Shown here piece after piece: positions 1 through 7,400 of a stretch of DNA of 64,000 bases. The stretch comes from DLAJ01 sp964655525 (GTDB lineage: Bacteria > Bacillota > Clostridia > Lachnospirales > Lachnospiraceae). Where the stretch lies: contig CAZZNE010000008.1 in NCBI GenBank assembly GCA_964655525.1, positions 1-64,000 of the forward strand, given 5' to 3'. The notes under the pieces were generated by a model. That model was given only the letters and a program-made list of their open reading frames with translations, made no database searches and had not been told where the DNA came from. The translations under genes and the position numbers were made by a program. Numbering within the stretch: the first letter of the stretch is position 1; every line of letters starts with the position of its first letter.

Positions 1-2
1 TA

Positions 3-557
3 AACGGTATCGCAGGTCTGATCAATATCGTTTGTATGACCGGCTGGTGGGGCATCTACTCCTCCAAGGATAAAAAGGATATGCTTTGGCCGGATATGAC
101 CTGGCAGTTTATTTTGGCATATGATATTTGGAACTTCCAGTACACCTACCTGAACCTGCCTACCCATGCATGGTTCTGCGGATTTGCGCTTCTGCTTGCA
201 CCGACCGTTGCCAATGCGCTTTGGAACAAGGGCGGCTGGATTCAAAACCGTGCCAATACTTTGGCGCTTTGGTGCATGTTTGCGCAGGTATTCCCGCTCT
301 TTCAGGATGCAAGCCGCTTTACAACCGTATCCTCCGTATACGGAGCAGGCGGCGCGGCTGCCGCTTTGGGAGATACCATGCCTACGACAGCCAATCCTAC
401 GGCGCAGGGAATCATTTCCGTGATTTCCATTGTCGTGAACATCGCCGTGTTTGCCGTAATTTTGATGCGTGCAAAAGCACAGAAGAAGAATCCGTATACC
501 AACGAGATTTTTACGGATCAGAAGGATTTCCAGAAGGCTATGAGCAGAGCGGAATAA
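3..557 (+). CDS. DUF5692 family membrane protein, 3' part only
   Basis: The frame is already open at the left edge: codons for NGIAGLINIVC precede the first ATG at 36, so the gene starts before the window and only about 184 C-terminal residues are seen. These form several hydrophobic, tryptophan-rich membrane segments (for example the stretches around MTWQFILAYDIWNF and IISVISIVVNIAVFAVILM) and end in a charged tail rich in Lys, Asp and Glu. The pattern GIAGLINIVCxTGWxGI followed by SKDK and WPDM is characteristic, as I recall it, of DUF5692, an integral membrane family common in Lachnospiraceae. Function is unknown. The gene is followed closely by a strong intrinsic terminator. Confidence 0.8.
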   Translation, partial: NGIAGLINIVCMTGWWGIYSSKDKKDMLWPDMTWQFILAYDIWNFQYTYLNLPTHAWFCGFALLLAPTVANALWNKGGWIQNRANTLALWCMFAQVFPLFQDASRFTTVSSVYGAGGAAAALGDTMPTTANPTAQGIISVISIVVNIAVFAVILMRAKAQKKNPYTNEIFTDQKDFQKAMSRAE

Positions 558-577
558 AAACGAATTGCAAGAGCCGC

Positions 578-626
578 AAAAAAGGAACGGACTTTGGAGG
601 TTTCCCTTCCAGTCTGTTCCTTTTTG
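578..626 (+). terminator. Rho-independent terminator after the DUF5692 gene
   Basis: The left arm 579-593 (AAAAAGGAACGGACT) pairs with the right arm 611-625 (AGTCTGTTCCTTTTT) with a single G-U pair, around a 17-nt loop, and the right arm itself ends in five T. It lies about 20 nt after the stop codon. Confidence 0.85.
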
Positions 627-673
627 TTATAAATCTATTTTAGGTAATTGTGATACGCAATTATCTACTAAAT

Positions 674-1348
674 CTATTTTATAATTTCTACGCGTTCATT
701 TTCAGTCCCCGGATTTTTTTGAATGACGGTATAAAACAAAGTCTTATGTTCCACCTGATTTTCGCTATATATTTTTTCATAGCTAAATCTGGGGACCTGA
801 TGATATTGTGAAACTGCCAGATAATCTGAAATCGTAAAGATTCCGAATAACAGGCATATACATCCAACAACACTCAAAATACGAAGACTTTCCTTTAACA
901 CAGCAGTTTTCATTTTCAAGTAAAATCCGATAACCAAAATCATTCCGCCCAAAATGGAATAAATACTTCCCCAACTACTGTCATTCGGAAATATTGCAAA
1001 TGCAGAAATCATTACAAATGCACCAAACGCCATAAGAAGGGAACTGATCACTTTCTTTTTCTCAGTCTTAACCTCATTTTTGCTATATTCCGCCATTTTT
1101 ACTGCAGTGTCTTTTGTTTCCTGATCCATTTTCTCACTTTTCCTTTCTCCGTCAACGATCTCAGATATACTGACGTGATAAAACTCAGATAGTTCAACCA
1201 GCAGACTGATATCCGGCAGATTGTTTCCTGTTTCCCATCTGGATATGGTTCTATTGGAAACATTCAGCTTTTCAGCCAGCATTTCCTGCGTGATATTTTT
1301 TTCTTTGCGCAGTTCCTTTAAGAATAGACCTATCTTTTTTTGATCCAC
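674..1348 (-). CDS. XRE-family regulator with C-terminal membrane segments
   Basis: This is a 224-residue protein. Residues 5-60 form a Cro/C1-type helix-turn-helix (ITQEMLAEKLNVSNRTISRWE), followed by a charged linker and three hydrophobic segments near residues 99-118, 127-145 and 156-175, then a hydrophilic C-terminal tail. This layout is a DNA-binding domain tethered to the membrane, a common Clostridial type of one-component regulator whose signal is usually unknown. AAAGGAGG lies about 8 nt before the ATG and fixes the start. It is transcribed alone; no target operon is obvious next door. The family call is firm, the biological role is not known. Confidence 0.85.
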   Translation of the reverse strand: MDQKKIGLFLKELRKEKNITQEMLAEKLNVSNRTISRWETGNNLPDISLLVELSEFYHVSISEIVDGERKSEKMDQETKDTAVKMAEYSKNEVKTEKKKVISSLLMAFGAFVMISAFAIFPNDSSWGSIYSILGGMILVIGFYLKMKTAVLKESLRILSVVGCICLLFGIFTISDYLAVSQYHQVPRFSYEKIYSENQVEHKTLFYTVIQKNPGTENERVEIIK

Positions 1349-1586
1349 GTGCGATTCCTCCTTTCATTGACAGTTTATACTAAAAGTTCTCTGATCTACA
1401 CGACACAAAGTGAGAATATACCGTTTTTTGAATCAGACACACTTGTCCGGTTCTATTTTTAATGACCGCTGATAGATTCACTCGCCAAATTCCGATTGGC
1501 TGATACTGTGCTATGTGCTATTCTAAATTCTGTCAAATCCATAATAGCTACATCCCCTTTTGTTTAATTTATATATCAATTAATCT

Positions 1587-2021
1587 TCAAATTGCCTTTA
1601 TTCTTTTTTGCTTATCAATCTCTTTCAAATCATCAATCGCCATCTCAACATCAAACGTATGGAATCCAAGCCAACATTCATTCATCACTTTCGCATCAGC
1701 GGCTTGATATATTTCACGGCTGCTTTCATTTGTGTAGTAGTGCCAATAGCGGTAGGTATACCCTGCCCAGTACATTACTTCCTCTGTGTAAGTCGTGCCT
1801 GCTTTTTTTAGACCACACACCTCATCGTTTAGTTCTTCAAGAATATATTCCTCACCAGCCCATTGTAGTCGATCGTAGACATCATCAAGAGCAGCAGCGG
1901 CATTACTATTCATGAAGGCTTCTATAAACGCCGGACAATCATATCCGCTTTTCAACGCAAGTTCAAATAGTCGCCCCTGTATATCACAGAGCTGACGTTT
2001 TTCAAGTGTAAGATTTTCCAT
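1587..2021 (-). CDS. Small acidic protein coupled to the DUF3990 gene (putative antitoxin or partner)
   Basis: This is a 144-residue acidic soluble protein with no signal peptide. Key segments are CPAFIEAFMNSNAAAALDD and LQWAGEEYILEEL, followed by a Tyr/Trp-rich stretch (YWAGYTYRYWHYY). I recognise similar proteins only as hypothetical neighbours of DUF3990 genes in Clostridia. Its ATG lies one base after the stop of the upstream DUF3990 gene (stop 2023-2025, start codon 2019-2021), which implies translational coupling and a joint role. Given the ADP-ribosyltransferase-like fold expected for DUF3990, this protein is most simply the cognate antitoxin or an accessory subunit, but that is inference from gene order. 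Confidence 0.7.
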   Translation of the reverse strand: MENLTLEKRQLCDIQGRLFELALKSGYDCPAFIEAFMNSNAAAALDDVYDRLQWAGEEYILEELNDEVCGLKKAGTTYTEEVMYWAGYTYRYWHYYTNESSREIYQAADAKVMNECWLGFHTFDVEMAIDDLKEIDKQKRIKAI

Positions 2022-2022
2022 T

Positions 2023-2766
2023 TTAATACCCTGCCTTTAATATTTCATCAAAAAACTGACCGTCACGCCGATATTTCCGACAAATTTCATCTGCCATTGC
2101 AATACCTTTAGAACGATTTGCTTCGCTTTCTTGTTTTAGTTTTCCCCGATTATCTTCCGTAAGTTCTTGTTCATCAATAATTTTTATTTGATTGCATGCC
2201 TTATCCGTTAAAGCCACATATTGTTTACCAAGTTTTAATGCCGAAAGGCTGTTAATAAGCGCAAGATCCGTTATTTCTCCATTGAAAAAACGATCCAGAA
2301 CGACAAACATTCTGTCATTTGCAATATAGCCGATCACCATATCACATTCCTTACTTAAATCCGCATAATAATGATAAATTGGCGAACTTTTCACGGATTC
2401 CATTTTGCCACGATGATATGCGATCAACAGCGCCCACTCTAATCCTATTTCCACATCAAGGATTTTGAGACCTGACAGATCAACGCTTAATGTGTAGATT
2501 CTGGCATTCGGATAGTTACAAATTAAAGCAAGCGGTTGGATCCGGTCAGTTCCCATGTAAAAACCTTTGCCGAAATCGCATCGCTCCCGGCTTATAGGTG
2601 CAATAGCACCGCGAATCCCAGATTTTGAACCATGGTAAAGAATTACTGCTTCGTTCCTGCAGATTACATGACTTTCACCAAACTGTGAAATATCCCCACC
2701 GCTGTCTTTGTTTCGATTCTTATTCCCATTTGTCGCAGTTTCTTTGAAAATCTCAGAGTTCTTCAT
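2023..2766 (-). CDS. DUF3990 family protein, ADP-ribosyltransferase-like putative toxin
   Basis: This is a 247-residue protein. After a roughly 38-residue hydrophilic leader come the motifs LYHGS (43-47) and CDFGKGFYMGT (63-73), then the segment CDMVIGYIANDRMF, the pattern I associate with DUF3990, a family thought to share the ADP-ribosyltransferase fold (His in YHGS and Tyr in GFY resembling the H-Y motif). AGGGAGG lies about 6 nt before the ATG. It is the first gene of a two-gene unit with the 144-residue protein downstream. A TATAAT with an upstream TG (2808-2813, minus strand) is the likely promoter. It has no signal peptide, so it probably acts inside the cell. Toxin activity is inferred and the catalytic Glu was not located with confidence. 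Confidence 0.7.
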   Translation of the reverse strand: MKNSEIFKETATNGNKNRNKDSGGDISQFGESHVICRNEAVILYHGSKSGIRGAIAPISRERCDFGKGFYMGTDRIQPLALICNYPNARIYTLSVDLSGLKILDVEIGLEWALLIAYHRGKMESVKSSPIYHYYADLSKECDMVIGYIANDRMFVVLDRFFNGEITDLALINSLSALKLGKQYVALTDKACNQIKIIDEQELTEDNRGKLKQESEANRSKGIAMADEICRKYRRDGQFFDEILKAGY

Positions 2767-2807
2767 CGCTGCCTCCCTAATTTACACGATTACATTTGAA
2801 TGATTTC

Positions 2808-2818
2808 ATTATAACATG
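2808..2818 (-). promoter_or_regulatory. Extended -10 promoter element for the DUF3990 gene
   Basis: On the minus strand the sequence reads ATGTTATAAT, that is, an upstream TG one base from a perfect TATAAT, about 42 nt before the ATG. No good -35 box is seen at 17 nt, which fits an extended -10 promoter. Confidence 0.45.
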
Positions 2819-2873
2819 TGAAACAGCGAAATGCCACTCCACCCCGTTGAGCCCCCGCCAAACGAATCGTTGT

Positions 2874-2902
2874 TTTACAAACGGGAATGATTCTTTTATA
2901 CT
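2874..2902 (+). promoter_or_regulatory. Sigma-A-type promoter for the XRE/FlhA-like gene
   Basis: TTTACA (2874-2879) and TATACT (2897-2902) are separated by 17 nt on the plus strand. Transcription would start near 2909 and give a leader of about 90 nt before the ATG at 3002. Confidence 0.5.
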
Positions 2903-3001
2903 GAGATCAGACAGGCGGGCGCAAAACACGATCTCCCAGTCAGGACCGGCGTCTTACATGAAACCGAATGTAACACTTCACTTCAAAGGAGGATACCCTT
3001 T

Positions 3002-3847
3002 ATGAATCAACTCGGCAGTCAGATTTCTTTTTACAGACAAAATCAAAATATGACACAGGAGGAGCTTGCGGACAGAATTGGTATCACCCCGCAGGCTGTT
3101 TCCAAATGGGAGCGCGGGCAAAGCCTGCCGGACGCTATATTCTTAAAACAGCTTTGCCAAATCCTTCACTGCAGCGCGGACGCGCTTTTGGGCACGCAGC
3201 AGCTTCAGGAGGATCCCGCATCGCACAGCCAGAAAATCAATCAGGAAGTCATGAAACAATTATGCTTTTCTCAGGAACCGCTCTCGCTCATCTTCGGATC
3301 TGCGCTCGTGCCGCTGTTTTTGGAAGACACTGAGCAAAATTATACCATGCAGATTTCCGACTGCCGGCTCCGTCTTGCCAGACATGGCATTCTCATGCCC
3401 GTGGTGCGGCTGCGGGACGTGCTTTCGATCTCTCCCAACGAGTTCCAGATTCTCTCCTACCGCCGCGTCCTCTACAGTGAGCATATTACGCAGCCGGACG
3501 ATCAGACCATTTCCCATATGGTGGAAACTCTTTACGACACGGTATCCGCGCATTATGACAAAATCTTAAATCGTGATCTGGTACGCCTGATCACGGAAAA
3601 TCTCGGCACGGAATATCCGGCGCTCATTTCCGGCGTTGTTCCCGAGAAAATTTCGTACCGGCTCTTATACCAGATTCTGAAAAAATTATGGAAATACGGA
3701 AATTGCTTTTTGGATCTGATACAGATCATTGAGATCACAGAAGATCTGGTCACACAGACACCCGAAATAGCGCTCAACGATCTGGTCAAAGGAATCCGCA
3801 CGGAGCTTGCCGACTTGCAGACTCCTATCGATGAAAAGAACCGTTAG
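3002..3847 (+). CDS. XRE-type regulator fused to a FlhA cytosolic-domain-like module
   Basis: This is a 281-residue protein. Residues 5-60 are a Cro/C1 helix-turn-helix (MTQEELADRIGITPQAVSKW). After a linker, residues 91-270 read like a shortened FlhA/FHIPEP cytosolic domain: EPLSLIFGSALVPL (92-105) matches the family start (D/E-P-L-x-L-x-x-G-x-x-L-I-P-L), MPVVRLRDVLSISPNEFQ (132-149) matches its P-V-R-I-R-D-N-x-L-x-P-N-E-Y motif, and TEYPALISGVVPEKISY (203-219) followed by LLYQILKKLW (221-230) matches its Y-P-x-L-V-x-E-x-x-P helices. There is no FlhA membrane region and no flagellar gene nearby. AAAGGAGG lies about 9 nt before the ATG. The likely role is a transcription regulator whose sensing domain was taken from the export-gate protein; its ligand and targets are unknown. 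Confidence 0.8.
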   Translation: MNQLGSQISFYRQNQNMTQEELADRIGITPQAVSKWERGQSLPDAIFLKQLCQILHCSADALLGTQQLQEDPASHSQKINQEVMKQLCFSQEPLSLIFGSALVPLFLEDTEQNYTMQISDCRLRLARHGILMPVVRLRDVLSISPNEFQILSYRRVLYSEHITQPDDQTISHMVETLYDTVSAHYDKILNRDLVRLITENLGTEYPALISGVVPEKISYRLLYQILKKLWKYGNCFLDLIQIIEITEDLVTQTPEIALNDLVKGIRTELADLQTPIDEKNR

Positions 3848-3890
3848 CACAACGCTTCCAAGGGCGGTGTGAATCTCCTGCAGATAAATG

Positions 3891-3915
3891 GAGGAATAGG
3901 CAGCGCCTATTCCTC
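3891..3915. terminator. Perfect hairpin between convergent genes
   Basis: An 11-bp perfect stem, GAGGAATAGGC (3891-3901) with GCCTATTCCTC (3905-3915), and a 3-nt loop lies at the shared 3' end of the XRE/FlhA-like gene and the AI-2E gene, overlapping the last codons of the latter. There is no clear T-run directly after the stem, so terminator function is likely by position but not certain. Confidence 0.45.
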
Positions 3916-5061
3916 TATCTTCATATCTTTTTTCTTCAGTCGGCTGTCCGCATGATCTCTCACCAACGCATAGACAACCGCCACGAACGGGATAAAAAAG
4001 ATGATCCCGACGATGCCGAACAGATTCCCGCCGAGCAGCGCCGCAAGCAGCGTATAGATTGGCGGCAGCCCAACCGATTTCCCCACAACGCGCGGATAGA
4101 TCAGCTTTCCCTCCAGGAACTGCACCACCTGATAAACAACCACGGACAAGACCGCCTTCCACGGACTGATGATGCAGATAAGCAGTGCGCCAATGATGCA
4201 GGCAATCCATGAACCGATGTACGGAATGAAGGAAAGCACCGCCGCAAGCACGCCGATCAGGCTCGCATAGGGCAGCCGAAACAGCGTAAACACAATAAAC
4301 AACAGAACGGCGATAATGAACGCTTCCACGCACTGACCGGAAAGGAATTTCGCATAGGTCGCGCTGGTCAATCTGCCGACGTCACACACCTTATCCGCAT
4401 GCTCCTTCTTCAAATAGGCATAAAGAAGCTTTCTCGTCTGCATGCCAAGCTTTTTCTTCCCGAGCAGCATATAGATCGCAACGATCAGGCTCATGCCGAT
4501 CGACATGATGCTTCCGAGCGTGGAGGTCGCGATCGACAACGCTGTTCCCGCAAGATCATAAGCGCCGTTTGATATGCTCACGATCATCTTCGTGATATTT
4601 TCACCCGAAAGCCTCTCCTGCAGGGAATCCAGTTCCAGCAGCTCCTCTTTCAGCCATTCGGAATCAATGTGCTCTTTAGCAAACGCGATGAGATCCGGGA
4701 TCGCCTGCTGAATACCCGCGAATAAACTTTTTAGAGACGCGGCGATCTCCGGCACGACAAGACTCAGCACAAAAACGATCACCAACACAAAGCTGATGAG
4801 CGTAAGCCACAAGCTGAAAAAACGAATCTTGTTCTCCGAGAGTCGGTTCTTTTTTCGGTTTAATCTGCCAAGCAGCCTTTCAAATCCACGCATCGGCACA
4901 TTTAGCACAAACGCCATGACCGCTCCGACTACGGCTGGCAGGATCATGCTCCACACCCTGCCGAGCAGTCCCCCGATCTCTCCCACATGAAGCGCCATCG
5001 CAAGCAGCGCCGCCCCGATGCACATGAGCAGCACGATCTTTCTCATCCGTTCTTTCTCCAT
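3907..5061 (-). CDS. AI-2E family transporter (DUF20/PerM-type permease)
   Basis: This is a 384-residue integral membrane protein. It has two N-terminal hydrophobic helices, a transmembrane segment near residues 80-110, a large hydrophilic portion around 115-175, then five or so C-terminal helices with the conserved segment FIPYIGSWIACIIGALL and the motif PRVVGKSVGLPPIYTLLAALLG (shown here split: PRVVGKSVG and LPPIYTLLAALLG), both typical of the AI-2E exporter family. Members export small molecules or act as ion/proton antiporters; the substrate cannot be read from sequence. AAAGGA lies about 8-12 nt before the ATG. It stands alone, convergent with the upstream regulator. Confidence 0.85.
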   Translation of the reverse strand: MEKERMRKIVLLMCIGAALLAMALHVGEIGGLLGRVWSMILPAVVGAVMAFVLNVPMRGFERLLGRLNRKKNRLSENKIRFFSLWLTLISFVLVIVFVLSLVVPEIAASLKSLFAGIQQAIPDLIAFAKEHIDSEWLKEELLELDSLQERLSGENITKMIVSISNGAYDLAGTALSIATSTLGSIMSIGMSLIVAIYMLLGKKKLGMQTRKLLYAYLKKEHADKVCDVGRLTSATYAKFLSGQCVEAFIIAVLLFIVFTLFRLPYASLIGVLAAVLSFIPYIGSWIACIIGALLICIISPWKAVLSVVVYQVVQFLEGKLIYPRVVGKSVGLPPIYTLLAALLGGNLFGIVGIIFFIPFVAVVYALVRDHADSRLKKKDMKIEE

Positions 5062-5159
5062 CGTTTTCCATCCTTTCCATATCGTAATCTATGATCAAAT
5101 AACAAAACCAAATCCCCACTCGGCTATAGTCTATCACAAAAACTTCCCGCCGCCTATAC

Positions 5160-5188
5160 TTGCCCTCACTCTTTTTCCATGCTATAAT
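5160..5188 (+). promoter_or_regulatory. Promoter of the trans-sulfuration enzyme gene
   Basis: TTGCCC (5160-5165) and a perfect TATAAT (5183-5188) are spaced 17 nt apart on the plus strand, about 40 nt before the ATG at 5229. No SAM riboswitch or T-box is visible in the short leader. Confidence 0.65.
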
Positions 5189-5228
5189 AGGCGAAAAGAG
5201 AACACCCATTTCTGAAAGGAATCGTGCA

Positions 5229-6416
5229 ATGAAGAATTTCAGCAATTTTACCGATTACAGCAGAAAAGAGGACTTGCATTTTGAGTCAAAGGCAGTTCAC
5301 GGCGCGCTCGGACATGACCCTTTTTCCGGTGCGGTGAGCATGCCGATCTATCAGACCTCAACCTTCCGGCACAGGGCGCTATTTGACTCGACCGGCTTTG
5401 ATTACTCGCGTCTTTCCAATCCAACCAGATTAGAGCTGGAGCGGACCATGGCAATTTTGGAGGAGGGCGTGGAAGGCTTTGCTTTCACAAGCGGTCAGGC
5501 GGCAAACATGGCAGTGTTTACGCTGCTGAATCCCGGCGACGAGGTGCTCTTATCTGACGACATTTACGGTGGCACTTTCCGTATCGGTAACGACATATTT
5601 ACCCGCTACGGCGCTTCCTTTACTTATATTGATATGTGTGACCTGACGCTTTTGGAGAACAGCTTCCATGAGAATACGAAAATGGTCTATCTTGAGACGC
5701 CGACCAATCCGATGATGAAGGTTGCGGATATTGCGGCGATCGCGCGCATGGCGCATGCGCACGGCTGTCTCCTTGTGGTGGACAACACGCTGATGTCCCC
5801 CTATTTCCAGAAGCCGATCACGCTCGGCGCAGACATCGTCGTCCACAGCGCGACCAAATTTATCTGCGGGCACAACGATGTGCTTGCCGGTATCGTCGTC
5901 GTCAATTCCGATGAGCTTGCGACCTTCATGCACGGTCAGATCAAAACGCACGGCAACCAGCTTGCCCCGATGGACAGCTGGCTTCTCCTGCGCGGCATCA
6001 AGACGCTGCCCGTCCGCATGGAGCGGCACGCGGAAAACACCATGAAAGTTGCGCACTGGCTCCGCGCACAGGAAAAAGTAAAGAAAATCTTCTATGTCGG
6101 CTTTGAAGATCACCCCGGCTATGACATTATGAAAAAGCAATGCTCCGGTTTCGGCGCGATGATCTCCATCAATGTCGATTCGTTTGAGACCGTGAAAAAA
6201 ATACTCCGCCGCGTGGATCTCGTCATGTTTGCGGAAAGTCTCGGCGGAACGGAGACGCTCATCACCTACCCGCGGACACAGACGCACGAATCCCTGACGG
6301 AAGAAAATCGTCAGCGGCTCGGCATCACGGACAGCTTTTTGCGTCTCTCCATCGGATTGGAACACGCGGACGACATTATCGCCGATCTCGATCAGGCGAT
6401 CAACGGCGAACCCTGA
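5229..6416 (+). CDS. Trans-sulfuration PLP enzyme (cystathionine gamma-synthase/lyase family)
   Basis: This is a 395-residue type I aminotransferase-fold enzyme of the Cys/Met metabolism PLP family. Visible motifs are the N-terminal QTSTFRH, YSRLSNPTRLELE, the phosphate-binding FTSGQAANMA, the YLETPTNPMM segment, the aspartate-containing VVDNTLMSPYFQKP, and HSATKFICGHNDVLAG with the Schiff-base Lys; the C-terminal LRLSIGLEHADDIIADL is also typical. It either joins O-acyl-homoserine with Cys or cleaves cystathionine or methionine; the subtype cannot be fixed by eye. The start at 5229 rather than an upstream in-frame start at 5160 is chosen because AAAGGA lies about 8 nt before this ATG and the promoter -10 sits inside the longer frame. 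It is a single gene with its own promoter and terminator. Confidence 0.85.
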   Translation: MKNFSNFTDYSRKEDLHFESKAVHGALGHDPFSGAVSMPIYQTSTFRHRALFDSTGFDYSRLSNPTRLELERTMAILEEGVEGFAFTSGQAANMAVFTLLNPGDEVLLSDDIYGGTFRIGNDIFTRYGASFTYIDMCDLTLLENSFHENTKMVYLETPTNPMMKVADIAAIARMAHAHGCLLVVDNTLMSPYFQKPITLGADIVVHSATKFICGHNDVLAGIVVVNSDELATFMHGQIKTHGNQLAPMDSWLLLRGIKTLPVRMERHAENTMKVAHWLRAQEKVKKIFYVGFEDHPGYDIMKKQCSGFGAMISINVDSFETVKKILRRVDLVMFAESLGGTETLITYPRTQTHESLTEENRQRLGITDSFLRLSIGLEHADDIIADLDQAINGEP

Positions 6417-6421
6417 ACCAC

Positions 6422-6450
6422 AGCGCTGCCATATGCGGCAGCGCTTTCTT
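6422..6450 (+). terminator. Rho-independent terminator
   Basis: A 9-bp perfect stem, AGCGCTGCC (6422-6430) with GGCAGCGCT (6437-6445), and a 6-nt loop is followed by TTCTTTTATT. It lies 5 nt after the stop of the PLP enzyme gene. Confidence 0.85.
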
Positions 6451-6509
6451 TTATTGCTCAAGATTTTGCAATTTGGAAGAATCCATCACGATTCTAAGGA
6501 GGACTCCCT

Positions 6510-7358
6510 ATGAAAATCCGTTTTACAAAAATGCAGGCATACGGTAACGACTATGTCTATATTGACGCCATCCATCAACAGCTTCCTGACCTTCCCGCAT
6601 TGGCGCGCTTTGTCAGCGACCGGCATTTCGGCGTCGGTTCCGACGGCATGATCTTAATCTGTCCGTCCGAGGCGGCAGATTTCCGTATGCGCGTATTTAA
6701 TCCCGACGGCACGGAGGCGGAAATGTGCGGAAACGCCAGCCGCAGCGTCGGCAAATATGTCTACGACCACCATCTTACGGATAAAACAAACGTCACGCTT
6801 GAGACGCTCGGCGGCATCAAGGAGCTGACGCTTTTTGTGGAGAACGGCACCGTCGCAAACATCCGCGCCGATATTGGCGCGCCCATCATGGAGTCTTCCC
6901 GCATTCCGGTCGACACAACCCTTTCGGAATTTGTCGATCAGCCCGTGCGCGTGCTTGACCGCGATTTTCATGTGACGGCATTAAGCTGGGGCAATCCGCA
7001 CATGGTAACGTTTGTGGAGGATGTCTCCGCTTTCGACGTCGAAGCGTTCGGTTATGCCTTTGAGCATCTGACTTCTCTTTTTCCGCAAAAAACCAATGTC
7101 ACCTTTGCGGAATTTGTTGACCGCGGTCACTTAAAAATGCGTGAATGGGAACGCGGTACCGGCGAGACGATCGGCTGCGGAACGGGCTGCTGCACAGCGG
7201 TCGTTGCTGCCGTGCGCCTGAACCTATGTGACCGAAAAGTAACGGTCTCCCAAATCGGCGGACCGCTTGACGTAGAATGGGACGCGCAGACAGGACATGT
7301 CCTGATGACCGGACCGTCACACACCGTTTTTGAATCGGAGATTGAAGTCGCGTTATAA
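6510..7358 (+). CDS. dapF: Diaminopimelate epimerase
   Basis: This 282-residue cytosolic enzyme converts LL-diaminopimelate to meso-diaminopimelate, the last step before lysine and the cross-link residue of peptidoglycan. Both halves of the pseudo-symmetric fold are visible, each with a catalytic Cys: Cys73 in AEMCGNASRS and Cys223 in GETIGCGTGCC. The N-terminal MKIRFTKMQAYGNDYV and GVGSDGMILI are also signature segments. The first motif has NAS where many homologues have NGx. AAGGAGG lies about 8 nt before the ATG. It is followed 42 nt later by murE, whose product uses meso-DAP, so the pair forms a supply-and-use operon. Confidence 0.95.
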   Translation: MKIRFTKMQAYGNDYVYIDAIHQQLPDLPALARFVSDRHFGVGSDGMILICPSEAADFRMRVFNPDGTEAEMCGNASRSVGKYVYDHHLTDKTNVTLETLGGIKELTLFVENGTVANIRADIGAPIMESSRIPVDTTLSEFVDQPVRVLDRDFHVTALSWGNPHMVTFVEDVSAFDVEAFGYAFEHLTSLFPQKTNVTFAEFVDRGHLKMREWERGTGETIGCGTGCCTAVVAAVRLNLCDRKVTVSQIGGPLDVEWDAQTGHVLMTGPSHTVFESEIEVAL

Positions 7359-7400
7359 ATGAATTCTGTGGCTATACTACAAGGGGGAGGACTTTGGTTC

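Noticed and set aside
2796..3005. 69-codon frame before the XRE/FlhA-like gene
   Set aside because: It spans the promoter and ribosome site of the real gene and has no Shine-Dalgarno of its own.
5062..5228. SAM riboswitch or T-box before the trans-sulfuration gene
   Set aside because: The leader is only about 35 nt after the -10 box and shows no matching structure.
5550..6461. Open frame of 303 codons on the minus strand
   Set aside because: It is a shadow of the trans-sulfuration enzyme gene and has no start site.
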